The notes under the pieces: model-generated | What the model saw: only the letters and a program-made list of their open reading frames with translations | Told to the model about the DNA's origin: nothing | Databases searched by the model: none | Program-made: the position numbers and the translations under genes | Assembly (NCBI GenBank): GCA_022072455.1 | Contig: JAJVHY010000004.1 | Coordinates: 124,001 to 188,000, forward strand | DNA: 64,000 nt | Direction: 5' to 3' | Origin: Verrucomicrobiia bacterium | Lineage (GTDB): Bacteria > Verrucomicrobiota > Verrucomicrobiia > Palsa-1439 | In this document: positions 43,205 to 53,438 of the stretch, in pieces | Layout of the letters: the number at the start of each line of letters is the position of its first letter | Position numbering within the stretch: the stretch's first letter is position 1

Positions 43205-45121
43205 TCATTGCATTCCCGTCGGCGACCACCCCTCCGGTAAGCCGTCGGCCAGAAAGAGAAGAGCCGCGATAGTGAAATATGATTCCTCGTACTCGCCGTA
43301 GTGTGCATTGTAGCTGGCGGGCAGCTGGGAGAAGGCCATGGACAAATGCGGCTTGTCATATATCGTTGGGACGTCAGCAATTTGGATCGGTGGCAGCACC
43401 TCGTCTAACGCGGCTAGACTCGTACCGGGCATGAGTACGTAACGCCGGATTCGCCCCCAACTGCCGGATGGGTTCTGTTTGTCAGCCAACCAACCGGCGA
43501 TTTCGTTCCAGGTTGTGAAATCCGACCGCAAAGATTTGCCGCGGGCGGTACACAGCGCCGTGGATTGCAGGAGCACATCAAACGGCGTCCGCACCACATC
43601 GTTGGTATTGGCGAGCACCTTGCCCTGCAACATGTCCTTCAGTAAAGGCTGGCAAACGGGGTGCTCCAACGCCGACGGTCGCGGCTTACCGGATTGCATC
43701 ATCGCGATGTTGGCCAGACTTGCAGCGCCGGCAACGGTGCTGGCCAGCGTGACCGGCTGGCGGAGTTTGGGGAATGCTTCGGGTTTGATCTGCGGGATGG
43801 ATTTGAGCCAAACGAAATCACTGACCGGTTGGTGGATATTGACCTCCGGCCAGAGCCCGTCAGCCTTACGCGCGGCGGCAATTGCCTTCGTGGCCAAAGC
43901 CAATACATCGGCGGAGGTGCGCGGAGCCGGAAAGTTGACCACCAGTGACGGTACGCCGGGGCCGGCGGGCTTGGGCGGATCAGGTCGCCATGTTTTGGCC
44001 GGTAACCGCCCATTCTCGAACGCAATCCGCAACGCGAAAATCGCCAAGGCCGTTGAATCCAAGTCCGCGCTGATCTGATTTTGGATGACATAGGGCAAGG
44101 CCTCGATGCCCAAAGATTGCTCTTGGTGGCGCAGCAAAATGAGCCCCAAATGTTTCGCCTGTCCCAGCGCATCAAACATCTTGAATGCAAGCTGCGTGAC
44201 GCGGTTGGCATCCGACTGCAGTTCCTGCAATTGCGTGTCCAGCCGCCGGATGTCTTCCTCCAGAGACTTGACCTTGCCGGTTGGCTTACCGCTTGAGGTT
44301 TTCTTCTGTTGCTCCGCCTGCAAGCTGAGCTGCAATGCTTTCCTGTCGTCACCCAAGCGCATCATCGTCTTGAGGTACGCTGACACCATCGGCGTACTGA
44401 CCGCGACCGGTCCCCACAGCCCCGTGGCTGGCCCGCTCACGATCTGTGCATCCATCAACTTCGACGCACACATCTCCGTCAACTTCTTGTACTCCTCGCC
44501 TGGCAAGACGGCAAACCCAGCGACCAATCCCGCCAAATCGTGCAAGTGATCCGGCAAGCCATACAAGTTGACGATATTGGCGAGGTTCTGCGCCGGGGTG
44601 ACGACCAACGGATCGTCACCACGTACACCGCAGCGCCGCAGGGCGAGGATGGCCAGTCCATTGTTGCCCAGCCCGCCATACCGCCACCGTCGGCCGGCAT
44701 CCCTCTCATAGACTGGAACCTGAACATCGCGTACGAGCGGGCCATTAGGATCGTCGACGATCCGGGTTTCTTTTCGATCCTTACTCGGGTCAAACCCGAC
44801 TGCCCGTTGTCGAGTTTCCCGACGCATCGGTTCACCGGCCGACGCACCGGGAACCAACACCTCGTACGGCTCGTATGTGCGCCCGGGAATGGTGATTTCA
44901 ACCTTCTTGTACCGAATCGCCTTCGTTTCGTACCGCGCCACGCGGCTACCGGGGATCGGATGGCATAACCAGCCTTCCTCGTTTGTGACTGCTTGGGCGC
45001 GGAAGAAGTCCACTCCTTTAGTGACCGCAGCTGAGATGTCCCGTGGCGGCGAATTACTGTGTGCTCGGGCATTGAGGCCCGCTAGAGCAGTTACAAGAAT
45101 CAGAAACAAGGCTCGCTTCAT
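43205..45121 (-). CDS. Secreted protein with helical (terpene-cyclase-like) repeats
   Basis: 638 residues from ATG 45121 (ATG 45133 adds four). A signal peptide is clear: MKRALFLILVTALAGLNARA. Repeated segments such as YGGLGNNGLAILALRRCG, GLWGPVAVSTPMVSAYLKTM and DSTALAIFALRIAFENG resemble the alpha/alpha repeats of prenyltransferase/squalene-cyclase-like domains found in uncharacterised secreted proteins of this phylum. A coiled coil sits at about 275-320 (LSLQAEQQKKTSSGKPTGKV and on). The C-terminus again has SYFTIAALLFLADGLPEGW. Catalytic residues are not recognisable. It is divergent from tdh across 248 bp. Confidence 0.7.
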   Translation of the reverse strand: MKRALFLILVTALAGLNARAHSNSPPRDISAAVTKGVDFFRAQAVTNEEGWLCHPIPGSRVARYETKAIRYKKVEITIPGRTYEPYEVLVPGASAGEPMRRETRQRAVGFDPSKDRKETRIVDDPNGPLVRDVQVPVYERDAGRRWRYGGLGNNGLAILALRRCGVRGDDPLVVTPAQNLANIVNLYGLPDHLHDLAGLVAGFAVLPGEEYKKLTEMCASKLMDAQIVSGPATGLWGPVAVSTPMVSAYLKTMMRLGDDRKALQLSLQAEQQKKTSSGKPTGKVKSLEEDIRRLDTQLQELQSDANRVTQLAFKMFDALGQAKHLGLILLRHQEQSLGIEALPYVIQNQISADLDSTALAIFALRIAFENGRLPAKTWRPDPPKPAGPGVPSLVVNFPAPRTSADVLALATKAIAAARKADGLWPEVNIHQPVSDFVWLKSIPQIKPEAFPKLRQPVTLASTVAGAASLANIAMMQSGKPRPSALEHPVCQPLLKDMLQGKVLANTNDVVRTPFDVLLQSTALCTARGKSLRSDFTTWNEIAGWLADKQNPSGSWGRIRRYVLMPGTSLAALDEVLPPIQIADVPTIYDKPHLSMAFSQLPASYNAHYGEYEESYFTIAALLFLADGLPEGWSPTGMQ

Positions 45122-45301
45122 AACAGTTACCATGCGTTAGTGCTTACCAGAAACCATCTCCCACTCGACCACGGGATGAACAGCGGTCTGAACACTAGCC
45201 AGTCAGCCGGTCGGCAACCAGACGAATACGCGACTGATTGTATGCTATTCGCGTCCATTCGGGCGGAGCTGGTCGCCGCAAACCGGACAAAGTCTGCCGC
45301 A

Positions 45302-45321
45302 ACACCGGCTAGACAGCCGGT
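45302..45321. repeat. Perfect 8-bp inverted repeat upstream of tdh
   Basis: CACCGGCT, loop AGAC, AGCCGGTG. It forms a short strong hairpin 48 bp before the tdh start, inside the 248-bp divergent region. No T-run follows, so it is not a simple terminator; it could be an operator or a 5'-UTR hairpin. Confidence 0.35.
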
Positions 45322-45369
45322 GCCGATTCTGAGAACGATTTGCCAGATGCACCAACCTCTGGAGAGACA

Positions 45370-46401
45370 ATGAAAGCTTTAGTGAAGCGCCACGCGGAAC
45401 CGGGACTGTGGCTCGAAGATGTACCGGTCCCCACGATTGGATTCAACGATGTACTGATCAAGGTGCTCAAGACCGGGATTTGCGGGACGGATCTGCATAT
45501 CTACAATTGGGACGCGTGGGCGCAGAAGACCATTCCGGTACCATTGGTGGTAGGCCATGAGTTCGTCGGCCAGATCGTCGAGACCGGCGCCAACGTCCGG
45601 GATTTCCAAGTCGGCGACATTGTCAGCGGCGAAGGCCACGTCGTCTGCGGTCGCTGCCGCAACTGTCTCGCCGGTCGCCGGCATCTGTGCAAGGACACGC
45701 AAGGTGTCGGCGTGAACCGCGCTGGCGCGTTCGCCGAGTACCTGGCCTTGCCAATGACTAACGTCTGGTATCACGACGCCAGCCTGCCGCGGGACGTGCA
45801 ATCCATTTTCGACCCCTTTGGCAACGCCGTGCATACCGCCCTGCAGTTCGATGTGCTCGGAGAAGACGTGTTGGTGACCGGGGCAGGACCAATTGGCATC
45901 ATGGCGGCGTGTGTCGCCCGCCATGCCGGGGCACGGTTTGTGGTCATTACCGACGTGAATCCATACCGGCTGGAGTTGGCGCGCCAGATGGGTGTGACGC
46001 TGGCCGTTGACGTCAGCCAGACGACACTGCATGAGGTCCAGGCACAACTGGGCATGAAGGAAGGTTTCGACGTCGGCTTGGAGATGAGTGGCAACGCGAC
46101 GGCCTTCCGAGACATGCTCGCCAACATGGCACACGGCGGTAAGATCGCGCTGTTAGGCATCCCGGAAAAGGAGATCGCCATCAACTGGCATACCGTTATT
46201 TTCAACATGCTCACGATCAAAGGAATTTACGGTCGCGAGATGTATGAGACGTGGTACAAGATGACGGTGATGCTGCAATCCGGCCTCGACATCCTGCCGA
46301 TCGTCACCCACCGGTATCCCTACACCGAGTTTGAGCAAGGTTTTGCCGCCATGAAGTCCGGTAACTGCGGCAAGGTCGTCCTCACATGGGCCGAAGGTTG
46401 A
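45370..46401 (+). CDS. tdh: L-threonine 3-dehydrogenase
   Basis: 343 residues, exact length for the zinc-dependent medium-chain Tdh. Catalytic zinc ligands are in [12 protein letters not shown] and VGHEFVG, and the four structural-zinc Cys in [23 protein letters not shown] binding is at [19 protein letters not shown]. The gene follows GGAGAG at 45361-45366. It makes 2-amino-3-ketobutyrate from threonine. Kbl lies downstream after one intervening membrane-protein gene. Confidence 0.96.
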   Translation: MKALVKRHAEPGLWLEDVPVPTIGFNDVLIKVLKTGICGTDLHIYNWDAWAQKTIPVPLVVGHEFVGQIVETGANVRDFQVGDIVSGEGHVVCGRCRNCLAGRRHLCKDTQGVGVNRAGAFAEYLALPMTNVWYHDASLPRDVQSIFDPFGNAVHTALQFDVLGEDVLVTGAGPIGIMAACVARHAGARFVVITDVNPYRLELARQMGVTLAVDVSQTTLHEVQAQLGMKEGFDVGLEMSGNATAFRDMLANMAHGGKIALLGIPEKEIAINWHTVIFNMLTIKGIYGREMYETWYKMTVMLQSGLDILPIVTHRYPYTEFEQGFAAMKSGNCGKVVLTWAEG

Positions 46402-47018
46402 TGCAGCCACTACTAGACCATGTGGGCGTGTTCGTTGCCGCGATTACCGGTGTGCTCGCAGCGCGCGGCAAGCGTGTGGATTTATTCGGCATCCTTGTGC
46501 TGGCGTTGGTGACCGCCTTCGGTGGCGGTAGCGTGCGCGATGTGTTGGTTGGTGACACGCCGGTCGTCTGGTTGCGTGGACCGTGGCTGCTCCTCAACGC
46601 TACCGTCGCGGCTCTCTTGACGTTCCTTGTCGGGCGCGAGTGCGCGTTGCCGCGCGGAGCGTTAGTGGTGGCCGACGCGTTTGCACTGGCCGCGTTCACC
46701 ATGATGGGGACACAAAAGGGACTCGGGCTGAAGTTCTCCGCACCGGTGGCCGTGCTGCTGGGGGTTGTTACCGGCGTCGCCGGTGGCATCCTGCGCGATG
46801 TCCTCACGGGAGAAGTGCCGCTGGTGTTCCGCCCAGAGATTCGGCTTTATGCTACCGCTGCGCTAGCCGGTTCGACCTTGTGTGTGACGCTATGCACGGT
46901 TGGCACCGCGCTGCCGATGGCCGCGCTTGCCGGTGGCGGGTTGGTGCTCAGCTTGCGTCTTGCCGGCATCTACTGGAAGATCTCGCTGCCGGTATTTGAA
47001 ACCAAGAAAGCGGTGTAA
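46401..47018 (+). CDS. TRIC / UPF0126 (glycine-transporter-type) membrane protein
   Basis: 205 residues from ATG 46401, sharing the last base of the tdh stop (ATG 46386 is an in-frame alternative). Two halves repeat the same motif: LVTAFGGGSVRDVLVGDTPV and VVTGVAGGILRDVLTGEVPL, the GGG/RDVL signature of the bacterial TRIC/UPF0126 family with internal duplication and about seven membrane spans. Pfam labels one half Gly_transporter. Being between the two genes that make glycine from threonine supports a glycine-handling role; a cation channel is the alternative. Confidence 0.88.
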   Translation: MQPLLDHVGVFVAAITGVLAARGKRVDLFGILVLALVTAFGGGSVRDVLVGDTPVVWLRGPWLLLNATVAALLTFLVGRECALPRGALVVADAFALAAFTMMGTQKGLGLKFSAPVAVLLGVVTGVAGGILRDVLTGEVPLVFRPEIRLYATAALAGSTLCVTLCTVGTALPMAALAGGGLVLSLRLAGIYWKISLPVFETKKAV

Positions 47019-47052
47019 GTTGAAACCATTCAACATCCGACTGTGAGTTTCC

Positions 47053-48222
47053 ATGTACGGCCCCTTCCAAAAACACCTTCAATCCCAACTCGCCGAAGTT
47101 CGCGCTGCCGGAACATATAAGGCCGAACGCATCCTCACCTCGCCGCAGCGTGCCCGCATCAATACCACCGAGCGTACCGGCGTCCTGAACTTTTGCGCCA
47201 ACAACTATCTCGGCCTCGCCGCGCATCCCGAGGTCATCGCCGCTGCTCACGCCGCCCTAGACCAGTGGGGCTACGGTCTGGCCAGCGTGCGTTTCATCTG
47301 CGGCACCCAGCAACTCCACAAACAACTCGAAGCCAAACTCAGCGAGTTCCTCGGCACCGATGACACCATTCTCTACTCCTCCTGCTTTGACGCGAACGGC
47401 GGTCTGTTTGAGACGTTGCTCGGGCCGGAGGACGCCGTCATCTCGGACGAGCTCAACCACGCCTCCATCATTGACGGCATCCGGCTCTGCAAAGCGCAGC
47501 GCTACCGGTACAGGAACAATGACATGGCCGATCTGGAAGCCAAGCTCAAGGAGGCTGGTACCGCCCGCCATCGATTGATTGCGACCGATGGCGTCTTCTC
47601 GATGGACGGCACCATTGCGAACCTGGCCGGCATCTGTGATCTCGCCGACAAGTACAACGCCCTCGTGATGGTGGACGACTCGCATGCGGTTGGGTTCATG
47701 GGCAAATGCGGGCGGGGCACGCACGAGCACCATGCGGTGATGGGCCGAGTGGACATCCTGACGGGTACGCTCGGCAAAGCCCTTGGCGGCGGTAGCGGTG
47801 GTTACACCAGCGGACGCCGGGAAATCATCGAGTGGCTCCGGCAACGCTCGCGTCCGTACCTGTTCTCCAACTCGCTTTTGCCGTCCGTACTCGGCGCATC
47901 GTTGCAGTCGCTGGCAATTCTTTCGCGCTCAACAGAGCTGCGCGATCGGTTGGAGGAGAACACCAATTTCTTCCGCGCTGCGATGACGCAGGCCGGTTTC
48001 CAGATCGTCCCCGGCACACACCCGATTGTGCCGATCATGCTTGGCGAAGCCGCGCGGGCCACGCGGATGGCCGACCGGTTGTTGGAGCAAGGCGTGTATG
48101 TCATCGGGTTCTCCTATCCCGTCGTGCCGCAGGGCAAAGCTCGCATCCGAGTCCAAATCAGCGCCGCCCACACGCAAGCCGACCTTGAGTTTGCCCTCAA
48201 GGCATTTGCGAGCGTTCGCTAA
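47053..48222 (+). CDS. kbl: 2-amino-3-ketobutyrate coenzyme A ligase (glycine C-acetyltransferase)
   Basis: 389 residues. PLP-dependent alpha-oxoamine synthase fold: [50 protein letters not shown], and the PLP-Lys motif [19 protein letters not shown]-terminal [20 protein letters not shown] is a strong Kbl match. It cleaves 2-amino-3-ketobutyrate with CoA to glycine and acetyl-CoA. It starts 34 bp after the TRIC gene, last in the tdh-TRIC-kbl operon. Confidence 0.95.
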   Translation: MYGPFQKHLQSQLAEVRAAGTYKAERILTSPQRARINTTERTGVLNFCANNYLGLAAHPEVIAAAHAALDQWGYGLASVRFICGTQQLHKQLEAKLSEFLGTDDTILYSSCFDANGGLFETLLGPEDAVISDELNHASIIDGIRLCKAQRYRYRNNDMADLEAKLKEAGTARHRLIATDGVFSMDGTIANLAGICDLADKYNALVMVDDSHAVGFMGKCGRGTHEHHAVMGRVDILTGTLGKALGGGSGGYTSGRREIIEWLRQRSRPYLFSNSLLPSVLGASLQSLAILSRSTELRDRLEENTNFFRAAMTQAGFQIVPGTHPIVPIMLGEAARATRMADRLLEQGVYVIGFSYPVVPQGKARIRVQISAAHTQADLEFALKAFASVR

Positions 48223-48350
48223 CCCGACTGACTTTCAACAGACGGCCAACGCCCACAGACTGATAAACGAGCGGCCATTGCCCCCTTGCCGCAAACTGGA
48301 CGAAGATTGACGCAACACAATCTAGACGGCCAGATTCGACTCTGTGAACA

Positions 48351-51300
48351 ATGTCCAAGATGACTGCAACGACAAACACCGCGAGCTTTCGCTTCGACCT
48401 CGGTCTCGCAGGAAGCTGGATTTTCTGGTTCTGGTTCACCCTGACGAGCAGTGCGCTCGCGGCTTCTCCGCCGACCATCAGCGTCACGCCGGTGTCGATG
48501 ACGGTGACAACGGCGTTGCGCGGGACGGTGGAACGCGTGATCACGGTCAGTAATGCCGTTACGGCGACCACCAATCTCAATGTTCAAATCAGCGCCGACG
48601 TGACCGGGCACACGCTGGGTCCGCTCGCCCTAGCGGCGGCGGCGGAGGAGGGCTTTCGCCCGCCGGTTGGTCGCGATTTCACCCAGGTCCAGGCCGACGC
48701 GAAGTACACGGCTGACGAGTTGCTGGTGCGTTTCGCGCCCGGCGCTCAACGTGAGGACGTGTTAAAGGCGGCCGGTGGTGGAACGATTATCCTCGAATAC
48801 AAGATCGTGCCCGGTTTGTGTGTCGTGAAGTTGCCGGCCGGGATGGCGGTGGCGACGGCGCTCAAGACTTTCAACGGTCAGCCCGGAGTGCTTTATGCCG
48901 AGCCGGATTACGAAGGCCAATTTGAGGCCGTGCCCAATGATCTGAGGTTTGGCGAGCAGTATGGGATGAAAAATACCGGCCAGACGGCTGGCACCCCCGA
49001 TGCCGACATTGATGCGCCCGAGGCTTGGAACAAGCAGACCGGTAGCCCGAGCACCATTGTGGCCGTGTGTGATACTGGGATTGACTACAACAACCCCGAT
49101 CTTGCACCCAACATCTGGACAAATGCCGGCGAGATCCCCGGTAACGGTATTGACGATGACGGGAACGGGTATGTGGATGACGTTCACGGCTACAACTTCG
49201 CCGACAATAATGGTAATCCGATGGATCTTTATGCGGCGTATACACTTATGGGCCACGGCACGCACTGCGCCGGGATTCTGGGCGCTGTGGGGGACAATGG
49301 CATCGGCGTGGCGGGCGTTTGTTGGAATGTTAAGATTATGGCCGTGAAGTTTGGTCAAACCAACGGCGTTAACTCGGTCGCCAAGGCCGCGCAGGCGATA
49401 CAGTATGCCACCCAGATGGGCGCGCGGGTCATCAGCTTGTCGTGGCACGCCGGAGACAAATATAACCAGACGCTGAAGGACGCGATCGATGCCGCCGGCG
49501 CGGCGAATGTCGCGCTGGTCTGCGCGGCCGGCAATGAAGGCACGAACATCGACCAGCGCATCCTGTATCCGTCGAATTTCGATTCGCCCAATATTATTTC
49601 CGTGGTGGCGACGACCCACAACGACAAAAGGGCCTCGTTCTCGAACTACGGCGTGCTGGCCACCGATATAGGCGCGCCGGGGGAGAATGTCCTTAGCTAC
49701 AAGCTTTTCAACAAACTTGAGTACTGGTCCGGCACCTCGATGGCCACGCCGCATGTAGCGGGTGCCTATGCGTTGCTGCTGAGTGCGAACCCCTCGCTGA
49801 CGGTTGCACAGGTGAAGGCGGCCATGATGGATACGGTGGACCCGGTGTTGCCGGGCCTGTGCGTTTCGGGCGGCCGCCTCAACCTTGCGGCTGCGCTCGC
49901 CCGTGCTGGCTCACCCTGGTTGTCGGTCTCCCCGACAAACGCCATCAATATCGTGCCTGGGGGCTCGGCTTCGGTTACGGCCTCGTTCCAGGCTGGCGAG
50001 CTTGACGCGGGAAGCTATACCGGCGTCGTTGTTTTCGCGAGCAATGATCCGGTTACCCCAAGCATGACGGTGCCGGCTGTGATGGTTGTGCTGCCGGATG
50101 ATCTGCGCATCACTCCGCAGACTGAGTTTCTTCCGGTTGGGACGATTGGCGGGCCGTTCCGTCCCGAGCAGAGCCTCTACGCCCTCACCAATGGCGGCCC
50201 GGACGCGGTTACATGGAGTGTCGCGCAGTCTAATACCTGGCTGACCGTCACCCCAACCGGCGGGGTCCTGCCGGCTGGCGGATCACTCATGGTGACGGCC
50301 CTAGTCAATGCCGTCGCCACGTCGCTGGGCGTTGGAGCTTACAATGAGGTGTTGACGTTCAGTAATCACATCAATGGCGTCACACAGAAGCGGACGGCCA
50401 CCTTGACCGTGGCGGTGGATTATTTCACGGAGTATTTCGATACATCCACCAACGATCTGGCCTACACGTCGCTCACATTTACGCCCGACGGGTCGACGAA
50501 TTTCTATCGTGCTTGCCGTGAACGTGTCGTGCAATTCCCCACCGATCCGGCCGGTGGCGCGCCGCTGGTTTTGAGCAATGATAGTTTCACGAACGTGGTG
50601 CTTTCGGGCACAAACGTCTGCTTCTATGGCACGAACTACGCTAATTTCTTCGTTGGAGACAATGGGTATATCACCTTCGGTTCCGGTGATACCACTTCAA
50701 GCGAATCCCTGATCACACATTTTAGCAAGGTGCGGATTGCCGCGTTGTTCGACGACCTCAATCCCGCCGCCGGCGGCAGTGTCTCGTGGAAGCAGTTGGC
50801 CGACCGTGCCGCTGTCACCTGGCTGAATGTGCCGACTAATGGATCGGCCAACGCGAATAGTTTCCAGATCGAGATGTTCTTTAACGGTGTCATTCGTATC
50901 TCCTTGCTTAACCTTGCGGATAAGAGCGGGGTCGCGGGATTGTCGCACCGTGCGTATATCAATTCAACCATCCCCCCCGCCTTCAGTGAAAACGATCTGA
51001 GTTCAATCCGTACCTGTGGGCCGGTAATGACATTGGATCTACCGGCCAGTGCAACCGAAGGGGATGGTTCCATATCTGGCCAAGTGCTCCTCTCCACTCC
51101 CGCCACGAGTGATTTCATCGTCACGCTCTCCAGCAGCCGACCGGATGAATTTACTGTTCCTTCCAGTGTTACCGTGCTCGCCGGCCATTCCAACGCGACG
51201 TTCACTGTCACGATCAACGATGACGCCATCCTCGATGGCTCGCAGACCGGCTTGGTAATCGCAACTGCGCCGGACTCCGGCAGCGAAAGCCGCACATTCA

Positions 51301-53438
51301 CGGTGCATGATAGCGAAACGGCTACGCTGACGCTGACCCTGCCGGCCAGCCTTGCCGAAACGGCCGGCAGCGTGACTGGTCAGGTCTCGGTCAGTGTGGC
51401 GCCCGCGGCACCCGTCACCGTTACCTTGACTTCGAGTGACACAACGGAATTGATCCTACCGGCAACGGCGATCATCGCGGCCGGGCAAACTTCGACCTCG
51501 TTCGTCGCGAACGTGGTGGATGAGCTGCTCATTGACGGCGCACAACCGGTTACCGTCACCGCTCACGTCGAAAACTGGACGGACAGCATTGCGAATCTCA
51601 CCGTGAACGACAACGAGAACACGAACCTGGTTCTGATCGTGCCGGCCAGTGTTTGGGAGAATGCCGGGACGACCAACTGCACCGTCAAAATTTCCGGCAT
51701 GTTGCCGAGCGATCTCGTGGTCGCATTGAGTTCCTCTGACCCGACCTCGCTGACGGTCCCCAGCAGCACGACCATCATGGCCGGGCAGACCACCTCCGTC
51801 TTCACGGCAACCATCAACGACAATCTGCTTCGCAACGGGACCCGCAAGCCGGTCATCACCGTCTCGGTGACCGGCTTCATCACAGCCACCGGTACAATCA
51901 CGGTCAACGACAACGAGCCCAACTTGATCTGGACGACCATTAGCAGTCCGCAATGGGTGGACACGCCGTTCGCCATCCAGTTGGCGGCGCGCAACGTCAG
52001 CAACGTGGTGGTGACCGGCTACACTGGTGCGCCGGCCTTGTCCGCCATCGGGGACAACCCGCCGGTCACGGTCACCATGCCGGCCAATGCTTCGATCATC
52101 AACGGCAGCATTTGGAGCGGCACCGCGCAAGTGACCGCGGCGAATTCCAACGTCAGATTCATTGCCACCGATGCCGGCGCCAGCCTGGTCGGAACGAGCG
52201 CCGCCTTCTCGGTTTTGGTGCGCCCGGTCGACTGGTTTGCGTGGAGCTCGATCAGTGCGACCCAGCGCGTGGGCGCGGCCATCCCGGTGCAGTTGACTGC
52301 GTTGAACGCCCTCACGAACACCGTCACCACGTTCACCGGCAGCGTAACTTTTCAGGCGCGTAGCGACACGGCGATAGTGAGCGCCGGTCCCACCAACGCG
52401 ACTTGGACCCAGCCGTTCGCCTCCAACTCGCACGATGCCCGCACCCAGGTCATCTACCTCAACAGCGAGCTCGGCGGCAGCAACAGCTTTACCGCGCTCG
52501 ATCTCTACGTGAATTCGGTGACACAGCCGGGCGCGACGATGAGCAACTGGACGATCCGCCTGAAGCACACCGCACAGAGCACCTACAGTTCGAACCTTTG
52601 GGAATCGACTGGCTGGACGACCGTCTACCAGAGCCGGCAACACTTGGCGAAGACCGGCTGGGTGCGATTTGCGTTCACAACTCCATTCGACTACAACGGC
52701 ACCGACAGCCTTTTGGTGGACTTTAGCTACAACGACACGACCACTATCAGCGGCCTTGATTGCCGGGCCGGACTGATTGCCGGCGGCCCGCGCACGTTGT
52801 TTGCGCGCGTGAATAGTACCGTCGGCGACCCGCTGAATTGGGCCGCGAACTCGCCCGCCGGCACGCTCACCAATCGCGTGCCCGGCATCCGTCTGGTGGC
52901 CGGAACCAGCCTGCCGGTCACACCGCAGTTCTCCGGCAGCTTCACCGCCGGCACGTGGGCCGGCAACCTCACGCTCTCCAACACCGCCACCAATATCTAC
53001 CTCTACGCCGCCGATGCGCTCGGCCACAGCGGCACCAGCGCGGTCTTCCAAGTTGTGGTCGCCGACGGCGACAATGACGGTATGGCCGACGCGTGGGAAC
53101 AAGCCAAAGGCCTCGACCCGGATAATCCGGCCGATGCCGGCCTCGACTACGATGGCGACGGCCACAGCAACCTCGCGGAATATCTGGCCGGCACTGACCC
53201 GAATGACAGCGTCTCGGCCCTGACTGTGACGTCAGCGCACTCGAACCTGCCGGACCAGTTTATTCTGCGGTGGAGCAGCGTCGCGGACAAGACCTATACG
53301 ATCCAAGCCGCGACGAATCTGCTGACCGGTTTCGATCTGATCCTCAGCACCGGCATCCTGGCCACGCCGCCCTCCAACGTGTACACCGATTCCGTCAATG
53401 GTGTGGGGATGAAGTTCTACCGCATCCAAGTCGAATGA
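48351..53438 (+). CDS. Giant secreted subtilisin-like (S8) protease with Calx-beta and Ig-like repeats
   Basis: 1695 residues. An N-terminal hydrophobic segment (GSWIFWFWFTLTSSALAASP) predicts export. A propeptide-like region (about 115-195) precedes the S8 domain: Asp241 in VAVCDTGIDYNNPD, His302 in GHGTHCAGILG, oxyanion Asn395 in AAGNEG, Ser463 in SGTSMATPHVAG. Two Ig/BACON-like modules (SPWLSVSPTNAINIVPGG and its repeat), a nidogen-like stretch (FFVGDNGYITFGSGDT) and three Calx-beta-like repeats (PASATEGDGS, SLAETAGSVTG, SVWENAGTTNC) follow. The C-terminus has a Ca-binding Asp repeat (DGDNDGMADAWEQAKGLDP) and a terminal YTIQAATNLL domain. It is translationally coupled (ATGA) to the next gene. 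Confidence 0.93.
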   Translation: MSKMTATTNTASFRFDLGLAGSWIFWFWFTLTSSALAASPPTISVTPVSMTVTTALRGTVERVITVSNAVTATTNLNVQISADVTGHTLGPLALAAAAEEGFRPPVGRDFTQVQADAKYTADELLVRFAPGAQREDVLKAAGGGTIILEYKIVPGLCVVKLPAGMAVATALKTFNGQPGVLYAEPDYEGQFEAVPNDLRFGEQYGMKNTGQTAGTPDADIDAPEAWNKQTGSPSTIVAVCDTGIDYNNPDLAPNIWTNAGEIPGNGIDDDGNGYVDDVHGYNFADNNGNPMDLYAAYTLMGHGTHCAGILGAVGDNGIGVAGVCWNVKIMAVKFGQTNGVNSVAKAAQAIQYATQMGARVISLSWHAGDKYNQTLKDAIDAAGAANVALVCAAGNEGTNIDQRILYPSNFDSPNIISVVATTHNDKRASFSNYGVLATDIGAPGENVLSYKLFNKLEYWSGTSMATPHVAGAYALLLSANPSLTVAQVKAAMMDTVDPVLPGLCVSGGRLNLAAALARAGSPWLSVSPTNAINIVPGGSASVTASFQAGELDAGSYTGVVVFASNDPVTPSMTVPAVMVVLPDDLRITPQTEFLPVGTIGGPFRPEQSLYALTNGGPDAVTWSVAQSNTWLTVTPTGGVLPAGGSLMVTALVNAVATSLGVGAYNEVLTFSNHINGVTQKRTATLTVAVDYFTEYFDTSTNDLAYTSLTFTPDGSTNFYRACRERVVQFPTDPAGGAPLVLSNDSFTNVVLSGTNVCFYGTNYANFFVGDNGYITFGSGDTTSSESLITHFSKVRIAALFDDLNPAAGGSVSWKQLADRAAVTWLNVPTNGSANANSFQIEMFFNGVIRISLLNLADKSGVAGLSHRAYINSTIPPAFSENDLSSIRTCGPVMTLDLPASATEGDGSISGQVLLSTPATSDFIVTLSSSRPDEFTVPSSVTVLAGHSNATFTVTINDDAILDGSQTGLVIATAPDSGSESRTFTVHDSETATLTLTLPASLAETAGSVTGQVSVSVAPAAPVTVTLTSSDTTELILPATAIIAAGQTSTSFVANVVDELLIDGAQPVTVTAHVENWTDSIANLTVNDNENTNLVLIVPASVWENAGTTNCTVKISGMLPSDLVVALSSSDPTSLTVPSSTTIMAGQTTSVFTATINDNLLRNGTRKPVITVSVTGFITATGTITVNDNEPNLIWTTISSPQWVDTPFAIQLAARNVSNVVVTGYTGAPALSAIGDNPPVTVTMPANASIINGSIWSGTAQVTAANSNVRFIATDAGASLVGTSAAFSVLVRPVDWFAWSSISATQRVGAAIPVQLTALNALTNTVTTFTGSVTFQARSDTAIVSAGPTNATWTQPFASNSHDARTQVIYLNSELGGSNSFTALDLYVNSVTQPGATMSNWTIRLKHTAQSTYSSNLWESTGWTTVYQSRQHLAKTGWVRFAFTTPFDYNGTDSLLVDFSYNDTTTISGLDCRAGLIAGGPRTLFARVNSTVGDPLNWAANSPAGTLTNRVPGIRLVAGTSLPVTPQFSGSFTAGTWAGNLTLSNTATNIYLYAADALGHSGTSAVFQVVVADGDNDGMADAWEQAKGLDPDNPADAGLDYDGDGHSNLAEYLAGTDPNDSVSALTVTSAHSNLPDQFILRWSSVADKTYTIQAATNLLTGFDLILSTGILATPPSNVYTDSVNGVGMKFYRIQVE

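Noticed and set aside
51456-53165. A 569-codon minus-strand frame inside the subtilase gene
   Set aside because: The plus strand there encodes regular Calx-beta and Ig-like repeats in one continuous frame. The minus frame shows no domain and mirrors repeat codons.
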